From: Saccoglossus kowalevskii | Taxonomy: Eukaryota; Hemichordata; Enteropneusta; Harrimaniidae | Direction: 5' to 3' | DNA: 25,223 bases | Assembly: GCF_000003605.2 (NCBI RefSeq) | Contig: NW_003118931.1 | Span: forward strand, 351,878 to 377,100 | In this document: piece after piece, positions 1-8,699 of the stretch | Layout: the number at the start of each line of letters is the position of its first letter | Numbering within the stretch: position 1 is the stretch's first letter | Notes under the pieces: model-generated | Seen by the model: only the letters and a program-made list of their open reading frames with translations | The model's database searches: none | What the model was told of the DNA's origin: nothing | Made by a program: the position numbers and the translations under genes

Positions 1-63
1 TATTTTCAACTAAGATCCCACTCCGGGATACGGTTTCAATAAAGATTATTATTATTATTATAA
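1..63 (+). repeat. LINE-like 3' tail with (ATT)n
   Basis: The window opens with a short segment in which a TCAATAAAGATT polyadenylation-like motif runs straight into an (ATT)n microsatellite. Non-LTR retrotransposons of the CR1/L2 type in invertebrates often end in such a tail. Only the last few dozen bases are inside the window, so the family cannot be named. Confidence 0.5.
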
Positions 64-1382
64 TAAACTCTGGACAGCGCACTTCAATCGCAATATTCAC
101 GTACATTTCAACTGAACTCTAATAACCACGCGTTTGAGTTCACGCACTGATATTTAAATTCGAGCCACCCAGCTTGACGCAAATCAATATAGTTACTTGT
201 CATGTGTTCAAAAAATCTTTCAACTCTCACAAATACCATGAACGCGAAGAGCTAACTGGGGGTTAACTGAAAGAGAACGTCTTTTTTGGAGAAAAAACAC
301 GTCAGTACAAGATTATGTGTACAAGGTTAGCTTTATAGAATGTACATGATCGCTTAACTCTGTGTTTTTTAATAATCATGTCGCATGTGAAACGCAGGAG
401 ACATTTTAGTTCGTCCATTTCTTGTTTACCGACATTTTGTCTGGAATGCGACACAGACAAAGATTAAACATTACTGATAACACGGTTACTTCTTTTTTAG
501 TAACCGTGCTGATAACAACCAAGAGGCTCGAACCAGGAAGGCTGGGATATTTTAAACTTCGTAAATAACATTCTTTTCAAGCTTAGACTTTATTCAAGTG
601 TAATAATACGCAACAACAATTCGTTTACAGCATTGGTTTTATTGAAGTTTTTAATGCTTTTCGGCTTCACAGTGAATTATTTTAGCGTCATATTTGAAAT
701 AGCGCGCTCGATAAAAGATGTCGGACGGGAAAATTGGGGTCTGTAAAAATGTTTGTTGGTTCAGTCAGGCAATGTGTGGACCAAAAAATCGCCCACTATT
801 TGAAACATCGCCCATGGGCGGGGTTTAGGATGGGCGGGGTATCAGCCAAATCCGGTAGTTTTTATACAGTCTATGTATGCTTCTTTTTTTTTATTTTTTA
901 TTTTACAATTGACAATTAAATGATTTAAATAGAAACCATGACATATACTCACCATTAATGGGTCTCTGACTGTCACAGTATTCTCCTTTGTCTTGAACGT
1001 GGGGCCGGTAAATAGATTCAACCTCTTACCTCCAAGCTCATCATATATGGTCTGCGTAAATGAACGCAGGTCAGGGGGACATCTTATCTGTATTTTTAAT
1101 TAAATTTGATTTAGAGGAGTTATTTCTACTTTAGTTACCTTCATTTTCAGGTAGGTCACATGTTAATAATTAGTAAATGTTAATATTACGCATTGTGTTA
1201 TTGAAAATTATATGTTGTTACATAGTAGGGTCCATCAAGTACACGAGCACTGTAAAAACATACCTGGGTTATGTGTGAGGCATTAAAGAATTGTAATGTA
1301 TACTCCAGTATACCGTAGACTCTAATCCATACGTTCCAAAACCATTTGCCATTAAATAAACCAAGTTAGGCTTCTGTTTGTC
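64..1382. other. Non-coding stretch with no recognisable gene
   Basis: No credible exon was seen on either strand. The one open frame of note (734-919) lies in a GGGCGG-rich repeat-like patch ending in poly-T and does not look coding. The only clear structure is the perfect hairpin at 481-508, listed separately. The 3' UTR of the minus-strand gene presumably occupies part of the right end. I saw no canonical AATAAA for it within the first 300 bases downstream. Confidence 0.5.
474..517. repeat. Perfect 10-bp hairpin flanked by direct repeats
   Basis: CACGGTTACT (481-490) and AGTAACCGTG (499-508) are perfect inverted arms around an 8-base T-rich loop. The flanks repeat: CTGATAACA occurs at 474-482 and again at 509-517, the last two bases of the first copy overlapping the arm. 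This looks like a residual or minimal transposon hairpin with a target-site duplication. TTTTTTAGTAACCGTG recurs exactly at 3386-3401. Confidence 0.55.
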
Positions 1383-2487
1383 CTACAAATGTGCCATGGC
1401 TTCCAGAGATTTCTGAACAAAATCTGCAGGGCATTCCAAATCCAATTGTTTTACAATCATCTTGAACAGTACATCAACTGCTGTCAGTAACTCTGATGAA
1501 TTCAAGTCTTCAAATGACTTCATCACATCATGGAGTCTTGAATCTATATTATCAGTTTGATCCTCAAATGGGTCAATGTTGTAATGCTGTTCAGCTAAAT
1601 GAAGTTTAATGAACTTTGATTTCAAATGAGCTGTCTTTCGTTGAACTGACTTCCCTGGTAAAATAAAGAAAACATCCAAATTCATTGTTTACCAAATTCA
1701 CATAACAATATGAATGAACTTCACAGTAACCCTGATAGTAACACTGCATAGTATTTGCCCAGTTAATAGCTGGGTAAAAAAAAAAATATAATTTTAAACT
1801 TTTCTGTAATTAAACACATTTTGCAAATACTGCTGCTAGTTATTGTTGTTAAACACTTACAGAATCGTGGCTCTGGCATGTTTCCAACATGTTCATGTTT
1901 ATGTTTCCAGAACTGTTCGGACAAATCTTTCCCCCACTCTACCCCCATATCTGGTCGAAAGTATGAAATATACTCAATGAGTCTCTTTTCCTCTTCTTTG
2001 CTCCAACCGTATGAAATTAAAAAGAAGAAGATATTATAGAATAATACAATGTATTTAAATTTTCCTAAGACTTGCAGCTCGCTTACAGTGGTTGGGACAA
2101 AATAATATTTAGCAATTTAATGTAGAATGCACATCAATCAACAAGCAGTTATTATTGTATATTAAATATCCACAACACATTGTAATATTCTGAACTCAAT
2201 TTTTTTAATTCCTGAGTGTCGCATTTGTTTTCCAAATATTTATTGAATAACTTCAGAAAGAAACCAATTTTTATTTTTGCAATTTTGTTTTGGGAACACA
2301 GCTTATCTAAGCAATCTCATTTCTTCATTTATACAACTAAAAACGCCAGTATATTGTTTAAATTGCAGTTGCATACTAAAAAAATGAAAATAAGCCGGGG
2401 GAAAACGAATAAAAAAAATAACAACATGCGAGTGTGTACATGTACTCACCTTGCCGCGATTAGCTGTTCCACATCCTGTTGATGCAT
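1383..2487 (-). CDS. Unrecognised 149-residue protein, three exons
   Basis: The model joins exons 2487-2450, 2000-1861 and 1654-1383 (minus strand). Donors AAG|GTGAGT and TCT|GTAAGT and acceptors GGAG|C and TTTTACCAG|GG join in phases 2 and 1 with one open frame throughout, which strongly supports a real gene. The protein starts MHQQDVEQLIAA, continues with a charged helical stretch (KEEEKRLIEYI, about 14-24), then a Trp/His-rich middle (EWGKDLSEQFWKHKHEH) and RKTAHLKSKF (about 65-74), and ends in an acidic, Leu-rich helical half. The middle resembles a Myb/SANT-type helical domain in its Trp and basic spacing, but I do not recognise the family. The start has A at -3. An upstream ORF in the same frame ends 24 bases before it. 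The first acceptor is the weakest joint of the model. Confidence 0.65.
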
Positions 2488-2511
2488 GTTGCTGTACAAT
2501 GTTGTTAATGT

Positions 2512-2646
2512 CTAAGTTAACAGTACTCTTGATTTTCCCCGCTTCTCTGGAGTCTTCCCACTCGACGAACTACGATGATTTTTAGACTTTTGACCCCCTT
2601 TTTTTACCGGTGTCATCGGTGGTGATAACATGATGTTTGTCGACAT
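2512..2646 (-). other. In-frame upstream ORF, basic Ser/Lys-rich, 44 codons
   Basis: This ATG (A at -3) opens a 44-codon frame ending in TAG. It is in the same frame as the 149-residue protein whose ATG is at 2487. The product is rich in Lys, Arg, Ser, Thr and Pro (for example SPPMTPVKKGG, SSSSGKTPEKRGKSR), like a disordered nuclear-localisation tail. As read, it is an upstream ORF in the 5' leader. Loss or readthrough of the single TAG would instead give the downstream protein a basic N-terminal extension. Which is true cannot be told from DNA alone. Confidence 0.4.
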
Positions 2647-2719
2647 CGTCAGGGGATATCGACAGTCGGCCGGGCCAAATCGCTTCACTACTTGAAATTG
2701 TCTAAACACGCATCACTAT

Positions 2720-3468
2720 ATTGGCTAAAAACTACTATAAACCGACTACAAAACTATTGCTAAACTACATAACTAATTCTGAAAGTATCAGCAATGTCTA
2801 CATTATGATGGTCAGGATCAAAACAGTAGCACAAGTGAATGTTTACATCGCCATATTTAAAGAGGTCTGACACGACCTACACCGGAAGACCATAATATGA
2901 CCTCGGGTAAACAACTAACCACGTACTTTCTCGCGTGCATTCAGCACCGAATAAATAAAAATGCATACTAATTACGCAACTTTGTCATGGCAAAAACGTA
3001 TGAAAACTGTTTGAGCAATATTGCCAATAGTACAGTACAGTGCCCATTTACAATATATGAGAAACTTGTTCATTGCAACACCGCCGTAAACGAGAAAAGT
3101 GCAGAGTCTCGCCACGATGCCCGCCATAGTCGGCAATTATTCATACCGGAAAAAGCGAGTTATCAAACACAGACCTGTATATTTTTTACATTTGCAACAT
3201 TTATGAAGCATTTAAAATAAAACAGCACGTTTTTGCTAGTATTAACAACTTTAAATGCTGAAATTCATGTTTTTTTTCTACCTGATGAATTATTCATGTA
3301 TGTTAAAAACGTCGGAAAAAGACCAATCACATCATGTGACACCCCCCCCCCCCGGAAAAGAACATGGTTTGTTTCCTAACAGTATTTTTTTAGTAACCGT
3401 GGTTGAATGAACTGTTTAAAGAAACAATCCTATCAGAAACATCTACCTAGTTTATTCAGGTAAGCACG
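2720..3468. other. Intergenic region between divergent genes, no gene supported
   Basis: This lies between the 5' end of the minus-strand gene and repeat copy A. It should hold the promoter of the minus gene and perhaps that of the plus-strand gene. An ATG with G at -3 and +4 at 2987 opens a 77-codon frame, but there is no strong donor and no family resemblance, so it is not called. A run of 12 C is at 3342-3353. A strong donor-like CAG|GTAAGC is at 3459, but its upstream frames do not fit the phase of the exon at 4836. Confidence 0.4.
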
Positions 3469-4091
3469 CAGGGTCCTGAACATGGAAAATTGACAAAAAA
3501 TGGGGGCTGGACTATGTCTTGGACAAGCCCTGCAAAAAAAAAGCGAAAACTAACAACATGCAGATTGAACTGCGACACGGAAATGAATGGCAAATGAAAA
3601 AATGCAACGGAAATAAATGAACAATATGCAACATTAGAAGTATAACAAAAATTATTTATTGCCTATTATATTGTGACAAATAAACCAAAAATAATATAAA
3701 TTTATAATGAGGAATCATTTGAATTAGGATTTCCCCGCCGACAAGCGTGCCCAATACTCATGAACACAAAATGAACTAAAATGTCAGAGGTTAAACTGCG
3801 TAAAATTATTTCTGTCATGATCAACTGTCGTACAAAATTTACACAGTAAAAATTACGAAAATTCATACTTCTCCGATCTCTATTTGTATGTTCATTGCCA
3901 TCTTCGTCAATGACTCTGCTACAATGGCACGCAATGCTTTTGTTTACAGTCTGTCATCTTTGACCTTTAAGCATCTGCTTTACTGATTGGCTAAGAATGA
4001 CGTCACTACTATTGTTTCATCATAAAGGTCAAGTCAACGGATATCTTGGTGGGATTGAAATAGGATGATTTTTGTTTTTTCTCAACGACAG

Positions 4092-4235
4092 AAGAATGAT
4101 TTTCATGACAGAAATGCAATAGCTGTGATGAAAGATGGTAAAAAAGTTGGCAGTCTTCAGCGTGACATTGCAATATTGCTGCCCCCAGTTATGGATTCGC
4201 AAGCTGCTACCAAATATTTTATAAAGCCAAAATAA
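4092..4235 (+). pseudogene. HIRAN half-domain ORF in repeat copy A
   Basis: A 47-codon open frame runs from an acceptor-like site (TTTTTTCTCAACGACAG|) to TAA. The product contains FHDRNAIAVMKDGKKVG and, further on, RDIA, LL and PVMDS. This matches the C-terminal half of HIRAN domains, which typically read N-x-x-D-x-NAIAV, then DG and V-G-H/Y-L, then a helix ending in a P-x-x-D-like motif, as in HLTF. HIRAN domains bind DNA 3' ends or unusual DNA structures and occur in SNF2-family and nuclease proteins. The N-terminal strands of the domain are missing here and were not found just upstream, so this is a single exon or a remnant. Whether it is expressed is unknown. Confidence 0.6.
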
Positions 4236-4522
4236 TGTGATTTCAACCTCTCTCCCAGTTACAGGCTGCTACAATATTTGCAATATTGGTTCTACCGGTA
4301 CTGTTCATGGCGCTTAAGCCAAACAAGTCCGACACTTGCTTCACTGCTTTTCATATACTGGAAGATTTTCTTGAATCATTTCTGAGGAAGCACAAACTAA
4401 ATGGCCTATTTCAAAGAAAGAACTATAGTTTCTGCTTTAATACACATTTTTGTTGACTTGCTGACTGTTATGATTCTGATAAAAAAAAATCTTGAAAAAT
4501 ACATGTTAATTACGTAAACAGT

Positions 4523-4593
4523 GGTGAACGTGCTGTCCTGAAGGCAAAACACGAAATAATGTATTTTGTCGTCACAGCTATTTTGTGTTCACC
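4523..4593 (+). repeat. Branched hairpin at 3' end of repeat copy A
   Basis: Outer arms GGTGAAC and GTTCACC enclose an inner stem CACGAAATA / TATTTTGTG (one G-T pair) and a degenerate small stem. The equivalent in copy B (7834-7903) folds the same way. Confidence 0.55.
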
Positions 4594-4835
4594 CTACCTT
4601 AGTTTTACGCAATTGACATATATTTTTCAAGAATTTTTATCAGAATCACAACACACTGCAACTGTTAATACAACAAACAAATAACACTGTACCTGCTGAA
4701 AAGCTTCTATGGAGAGATGAAATGAATGGGGGAAAAAAAAAACAATACCAGCAGGCGGGGTGTTTGTGTTTTTGTATACATGTAGTATGATCAAGATATG
4801 TTAAAAATAAAGTAATTTGATGCATTTATTCTCAG

Positions 4836-7800
4836 GGAGAAGATGGAGTGAGCAATGTTAGTAAACGACAATGTCACGGACTCTCTTATTCAAGCACTGC
4901 CTTCAAAGAGGTCAATCACCCAGTGCAATCCTATCAAGAAAAACAACCAATAGATGTTGTCACACATGCACCAGAACAAATGGAATGTATGCAAAGTGAA
5001 GAAAATTCTTCGTATAACAACAATATTTTACAAAGTTCATCTCGGGAACTTAATAAAGATGAAATACAATTTTTACAGGTATTCAACAACATGGTATCAA
5101 TATCATGTGTATTTATTCTGCTGCAACAAGTTATAGACCCTGTATATATGTAAATGTTACATATCATTAGAATTATGACTTCTATTATGCATTTCTTGAC
5201 ACCCCATCAGAACAGTATAAAATGCCCAGTGCTAACATGACATGATTTTTGCTTTGTTCATGTAGGATATGAATATGGAAAGCAACGATTACTGGTGTGC
5301 ACCAATGTCTAATCTATCTAATGCATTGCGTATGCACGAGGATGTAGAGGAGGCACGTATGAGAATGGAATCTGACTACACACCTAATACAGCACAGTAT
5401 ATAACCACTCCAGCTGATAACATTCCACCCTTTGTAGGGTAAGATACTCTTATACCATACTTCCTGATCTAAGCCCAAGGGCTTCAACATGTAAAATGAA
5501 GAAAAGTAAGGGACGGGCTTATAATCTAGGACCACCTCAGAAAATATGATTTGTGGAGCCGATCATTGTAACGTCTTACTTCTTTCATTCGCCATGCCGG
5601 GCTTGGAGGGGATATTGTTTTTTTGTCAAAAAAAAAGTGATGCAGGTGGTCATTGATTTCCACAACACTTTTACAATGAGGAAATAAACATGTTTATAAA
5701 AATACACATATTTTATTACATTATGATTTACATACAGTCTGAATTTGCGGTGTAAAAATGGCTAGGGGTCTGTAGAAAAAAAGTCAAAAGCAAGATCTTT
5801 ATCATTATCTTTGCTGTGGGATGTTATCGATTGTACGAAAACTATCCATGCAAGGCAAATTTTCGCCATTATGTTTTTCAGCAAGATTTGACCTGAAACA
5901 ACGTCCTTTGACCTAAAAGGTCAAGTCTTTCATTAACCAATCAAAATGCTGTGTCATGCTGACCAAGTCTTCCAATTATTAAAAATGTTATGCAATGCGG
6001 AAGTGAATTCCTGCAATGTTAAAATGCAATCTGATTTCTACAAAAGAACATTGATTTGTTTACCCTAAAAACTCGTGATTCACAATTTTCGAAAGATAAC
6101 TGAGTGTAGAGGAAGTATTTAAACACCTTTCACGGTCGCCAACAGGTCACGTTGAAGAATCTGTCACGATCTGGAAAAGTAAAACAATGACCAGGTTTCA
6201 CAAACCAAACTACCGTGCTATGAAAGGACCTTTAACACGTATATTTTTATAAATGTCGTCAACACTTATACTTATACTCGAGAGGGACTTAAAAACATGG
6301 AAAAAAAACGCAGAACACTATTATGAACAGAGCTAAGATGTAAAACTAAGTGGAAACAAATGCATTCAACTTTATTTTAAAAGGAACATGTAAAAGTGAT
6401 CTGTCCATGGACATAAAAAAATTTGTTTTTGGCATCAGTACCAATCTGTTTTATAAATCTCAAATTACAACAAACGCACAGGAGTCAAGAAAAAATACTA
6501 GGAGTGAAAAATTATAAGTTAAAATAAAGCAAGGTCAACATAAAAAAGCCCAGGGTCCTGAACATGGAAAATTGACAAAAAATAGGGGTGGGCGTTTGCC
6601 AGGATATCCCCGGCAAAATGAACGAAAATTTACAACACGCAGATCGAACTGTGGCAGGGAATAGAACGGCAAATGAAAACATGCAACAAAAATAAATGAA
6701 CAATATGCAACATTAGAAGTAAAACAAAACTAATGTATTGCTTATAATGTATCAAATAAACCAGAAATAATAAAAATCGACAGTGAGGAATCATTTGAAT
6801 TAGGATTTTCCCGCCGACAAACACGCCCAATAAGCGTGAACTCAAAATGAATTATAATGTCGGGGCTTAAACTGCGTAAAATGATTTCCGGTCTCGACAA
6901 ATTACTAATCAACTGTCATACAAGATCAATAATAATTTACAAATTTACACAGTAAAAATTCATAGCTGTTTGAAAAAACTTCTCAGATCTTTATTTGTAC
7001 ATTCATTTCCATCTTCATCAAACTTAAACCCACAAAGTCCAAGTTGGACTTAGCACTTTCAATCCACGGATTTCGCAGTCTGTCAGCTTGGCACTTTTCA
7101 TTCATGTCTAATCACAATACAGAGACGAGAAAAATGGGGCCACTCTGCTGCGATGGCACACGATGCTTTTGTTTACAGTCTGGCAATCATCTTTGACCTT
7201 TATGCATCTGCTTTACTGATTGGCTAAGAATGACATCACTACTAGTATTTTATCATAAAGGTCAAATCGTGACATTGCTTTCTTATCAGACTCGACGCTT
7301 ATCAGTCATGGTGAGAGTTATCATTTAGCAAGTTCCGGTGGTTGGAATGTCTCACTATATTGGTATCACGATGGGCTTGAAATAGGAAGTGTTTTTTTTT
7401 ATCAAATGACAGAAGAATAGTTTTCATGACAGAAATGCAATAGCAGTGATGAAAGATGGTAAAAAAGTTGGCAGTCTTCGGTGTGATATTGCAAAATTGC
7501 TGGCCCCAGTTATGGATTCGCAAGCTGCTACCAAATATTTTATAAAGCCAAAATAACGTGATTTCAACCACTTTCCCAGGTACGAGTTGCTACAATATTG
7601 GTTTCATTGTCGACAACGCTAAAGCCAAACGAGTGCGATACTTAGTGGCTCTCTTTATACGATTTGCTTGAATCGTTTCTAAGGAAGCACAAACCAAACA
7701 GCCGGTCCTTTTTAGGGCCTCAACATATTTTAAAAAGAGAACTACCGTTTCTGCTTTAATATATATTTTTATAGACTTGCTGACTGTTATGATTCTGAAA

Positions 7801-8680
7801 AAAGAAAATCTTGAAAAATAAATGTAAATCAGCGGTGAACGTGCTGCCCTGAAGGCAGAAAGCGAAATACCTATTTTGCTGTCACAGCTATTTCGCGTTC
7901 ACCCCTTGTTTTACACAATTTAAAAAATGTTTATAAGCATCACGACTGACTTCAAGAAAGTCAACTGTTAATACAACCACAGTCAACGAATAGAAAATAG
8001 TTTTTTTGTGTGTAGAAAAAGACCCCCTGGGCGTGTGCCTGAATATGACCTCAACTTCTTTATTGTGTCAAAAGTGGGGGGTGGGCGTTTTCCCCCGGCA
8101 TGGGCTCTTACTCTGATAAGTACGGTAATTTTACAATTATGAGAGTCATATTTACTCTTATTAGTTGGACAAATCTAAATCATCTAAATGACATGTGTAT
8201 CACTGATCAAAATAAGTCTTATTTTTCTGTCGCTACCACAATTATTCAAACAATATTGTAATGTTGATAGTTATTACCAAACATGTATAACATTTGCTCT
8301 GACAGGTACATGTAATGATGTTGGTGAAATAGATCCAACAATCATCAAGAATTTTAGTAATGACAGTAATAAGACAAACAATGCAATTTATGGTTTATGT
8401 GAGCATATATTAGAAATCTTTGAGTAATCACAGATTGTATCATGATGCATTATACTGTCTACCATCATCTGTTTGTTTTCTAGGTATGATCAAAATATGC
8501 CGGGACGTATACGTTGTTACTGTAAACCCATCTTAGGATCCATAAATAGCTGGCTGTAGAGTTTCTCATCTACAACTATAATATCACTCTCTGTATGAAA
8601 CTTCTTATTGTTCTTTTCTTTTATATTTTAGTTACCGGTATGGAGAGAATAGTAAATGTTACTTTGTATCTGATGAATAA
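4836..8680 (+). CDS. Unrecognised plus-strand gene, 3' portion, at least three coding exons
   Basis: Exon a is 4836-5078 (acceptor TTATTCTCAG, donor TTTTTACAG|GTATTC, 81 open codons, phase 0). Exon b is 5266-5438 (acceptor TGTTCATGTAG, donor GTAGG|GTAAGA, ending phase 2). The most likely last exon is 8632-8680 (acceptor TTATATTTTAG), adding YRYGENSKCYFVSDE and TAA nine bases before an AATAAA. The 154 residues seen are polar and low in hydrophobic blocks (exon a: SSTAFKEVNHP, QSEENSSYNN; exon b: ESNDYWCAPM, DVEEARMRMESDY), suggesting a largely disordered intracellular protein. I do not recognise the family. The 5' exons were not found, although exon a also has internal Met codons that could be starts. 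An alternative terminal exon at 8484 is possible. The large last intron holds inserted repeats, including HIRAN copy B. Confidence 0.5.
5445..5614. repeat. Repeat-like patch with GGGCTTATAATC motif
   Basis: The intron just after exon b has the motifs CTAAGCCC (5471) and GGGCTTATAATC (5515-5526), which resemble the ATTATAAGCCC motifs near 24190-24210. Such motifs occur in degenerate DNA transposon remnants. The assignment is weak. Confidence 0.3.
5615..6265 (+). repeat. Interspersed repeat X, copy 1
   Basis: This segment aligns, in inverted orientation, with 24277-25100. Matching blocks in order are GTCATTGATTTC, ACATAC-GTCTGAATTT-CGGTG, GGGTCTGT, TTTGACCTGAA, CCTTTGACCTAA, TTCATTAACCAAT, GCGGAAGTG, GAAGTATTTAAA, TTTCACGG-CGCCAACA and ACCAGGTTTCAC. 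No open frame persists in either copy, so it is a non-coding element or a decayed one. It also holds an everted pair of AGGTCA-type half sites (TGACCTAAAAGGTCA). Confidence 0.75.
7413..7556 (+). pseudogene. HIRAN half-domain ORF in repeat copy B
   Basis: The 47-codon frame runs from an acceptor-like ATCAAATGACAG| to the same TAA as copy A. By eye it differs from copy A at 8 of 144 bases with no indel. Six differences change the amino acid and two are silent. The motif FHDRNAIAVMKDGKKVG is identical, and the following helix reads DIAKLLAPVMDS, a slightly better fit to HIRAN than copy A. One changed position turns a conserved-type Arg into Cys (CGT to TGT). The ORF is open, but nothing shows that it is translated. 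Confidence 0.6.
7834..7903 (+). repeat. Three-stem hairpin at 3' end of repeat copy B
   Basis: Outer arms GGTGAACG (7834-7841) and CGTTCACC (7896-7903) enclose two stems: CTGCC-CTGAA-GGCAG (7844-7858) and GCGAAATA (7862-7869) paired with TATTTCGC (7889-7896). Relative to copy A, one base pair has changed from A-T to G-C on both sides of the stem. Confidence 0.6.
8306..8427 (+). other. Unassigned ORF segment after an acceptor-like site
   Basis: After TTTGCTCTGACAG|GT, one frame reads TCNDVGEIDPTII and continues, Asn-rich, to EHILEIFE and a stop. It needs a preceding exon ending in phase 1. Exon b of the surrounding gene ends in phase 2, so it cannot be joined to it without hitting a stop. It may be chance in AT-rich DNA, or a fragment of another gene. 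Confidence 0.15.
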
Positions 8681-8688
8681 GTGAGTTC

Positions 8689-8694
8689 AATAAA
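8689..8694 (+). promoter_or_regulatory. Polyadenylation signal AATAAA
   Basis: A canonical AATAAA lies nine bases after the predicted stop at 8678-8680. This supports 8632 onward as the last exon. Two further signals at 9614 and 9621 could serve a longer 3' UTR. Confidence 0.5.
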
Positions 8695-8699
8695 AAAGT

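Larger units (their letters stand above)
3469..4690 (+). repeat. Interspersed repeat, copy A, with HIRAN half-domain ORF
   Basis: Copy A starts at CAGGGTCCTGAACATGG and aligns colinearly with 6551-7995 in the same orientation. Shared landmarks are a poorly conserved AT-rich left part, the pair TTGACCTTTA (3960-3969) / TAAAGGTCAA (4023-4032), the HIRAN-like ORF (4092-4235), and a terminal hairpin bounded by GGTGAAC (4523-4529) and GTTCACC (4587-4593). Compared with copy B it lacks about 95 bases just before the ORF. No terminal inverted repeats or target-site duplication are obvious, so the boundaries are approximate. It could be a transposable element that carries a captured exon, or a duplicated fragment of a multicopy HIRAN gene. 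Confidence 0.75.
6551..7995 (+). repeat. Interspersed repeat, copy B, with HIRAN half-domain ORF
   Basis: This is the second copy of the repeat at 3469-4690, in the same orientation, inside the last intron of the plus-strand gene. It opens with the same CAGGGTCCTGAACATGG and includes about 95 bases (around 7270-7370) that copy A lacks. It ends shortly after the hairpin and the shared CAACTGTTAATACAAC. The left third has drifted by substitutions and indels, while the ORF region is nearly collinear and gap-free. The downstream bases 8070-8110 repeat a GGTGGGCGTTT motif also seen near its left end (6585-6597), which may mark an outer boundary. Confidence 0.75.

Noticed and set aside
2987-3220. 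77-codon ORF with good start context
   Set aside because: No strong donor, no family motif, and the end drifts into AT-rich codons. The only weak donor is not convincing.
3400-3458. Possible upstream exon ending CAG|GTAAGC for the plus-strand gene
   Set aside because: The open frame ends in phase 2 while the next exon needs phase 0. The phase-0 frame has a stop nine bases before the donor.
7302-7571. 89-codon minus-strand ORF
   Set aside because: It is the shadow of the HIRAN-like ORF on the opposite strand.
7834-7903. Hairpin considered as a Helitron 3' end or tRNA-like gene
   Set aside because: No CTRR terminus follows, and there are no tRNA A/B box motifs or acceptor-stem arrangement.
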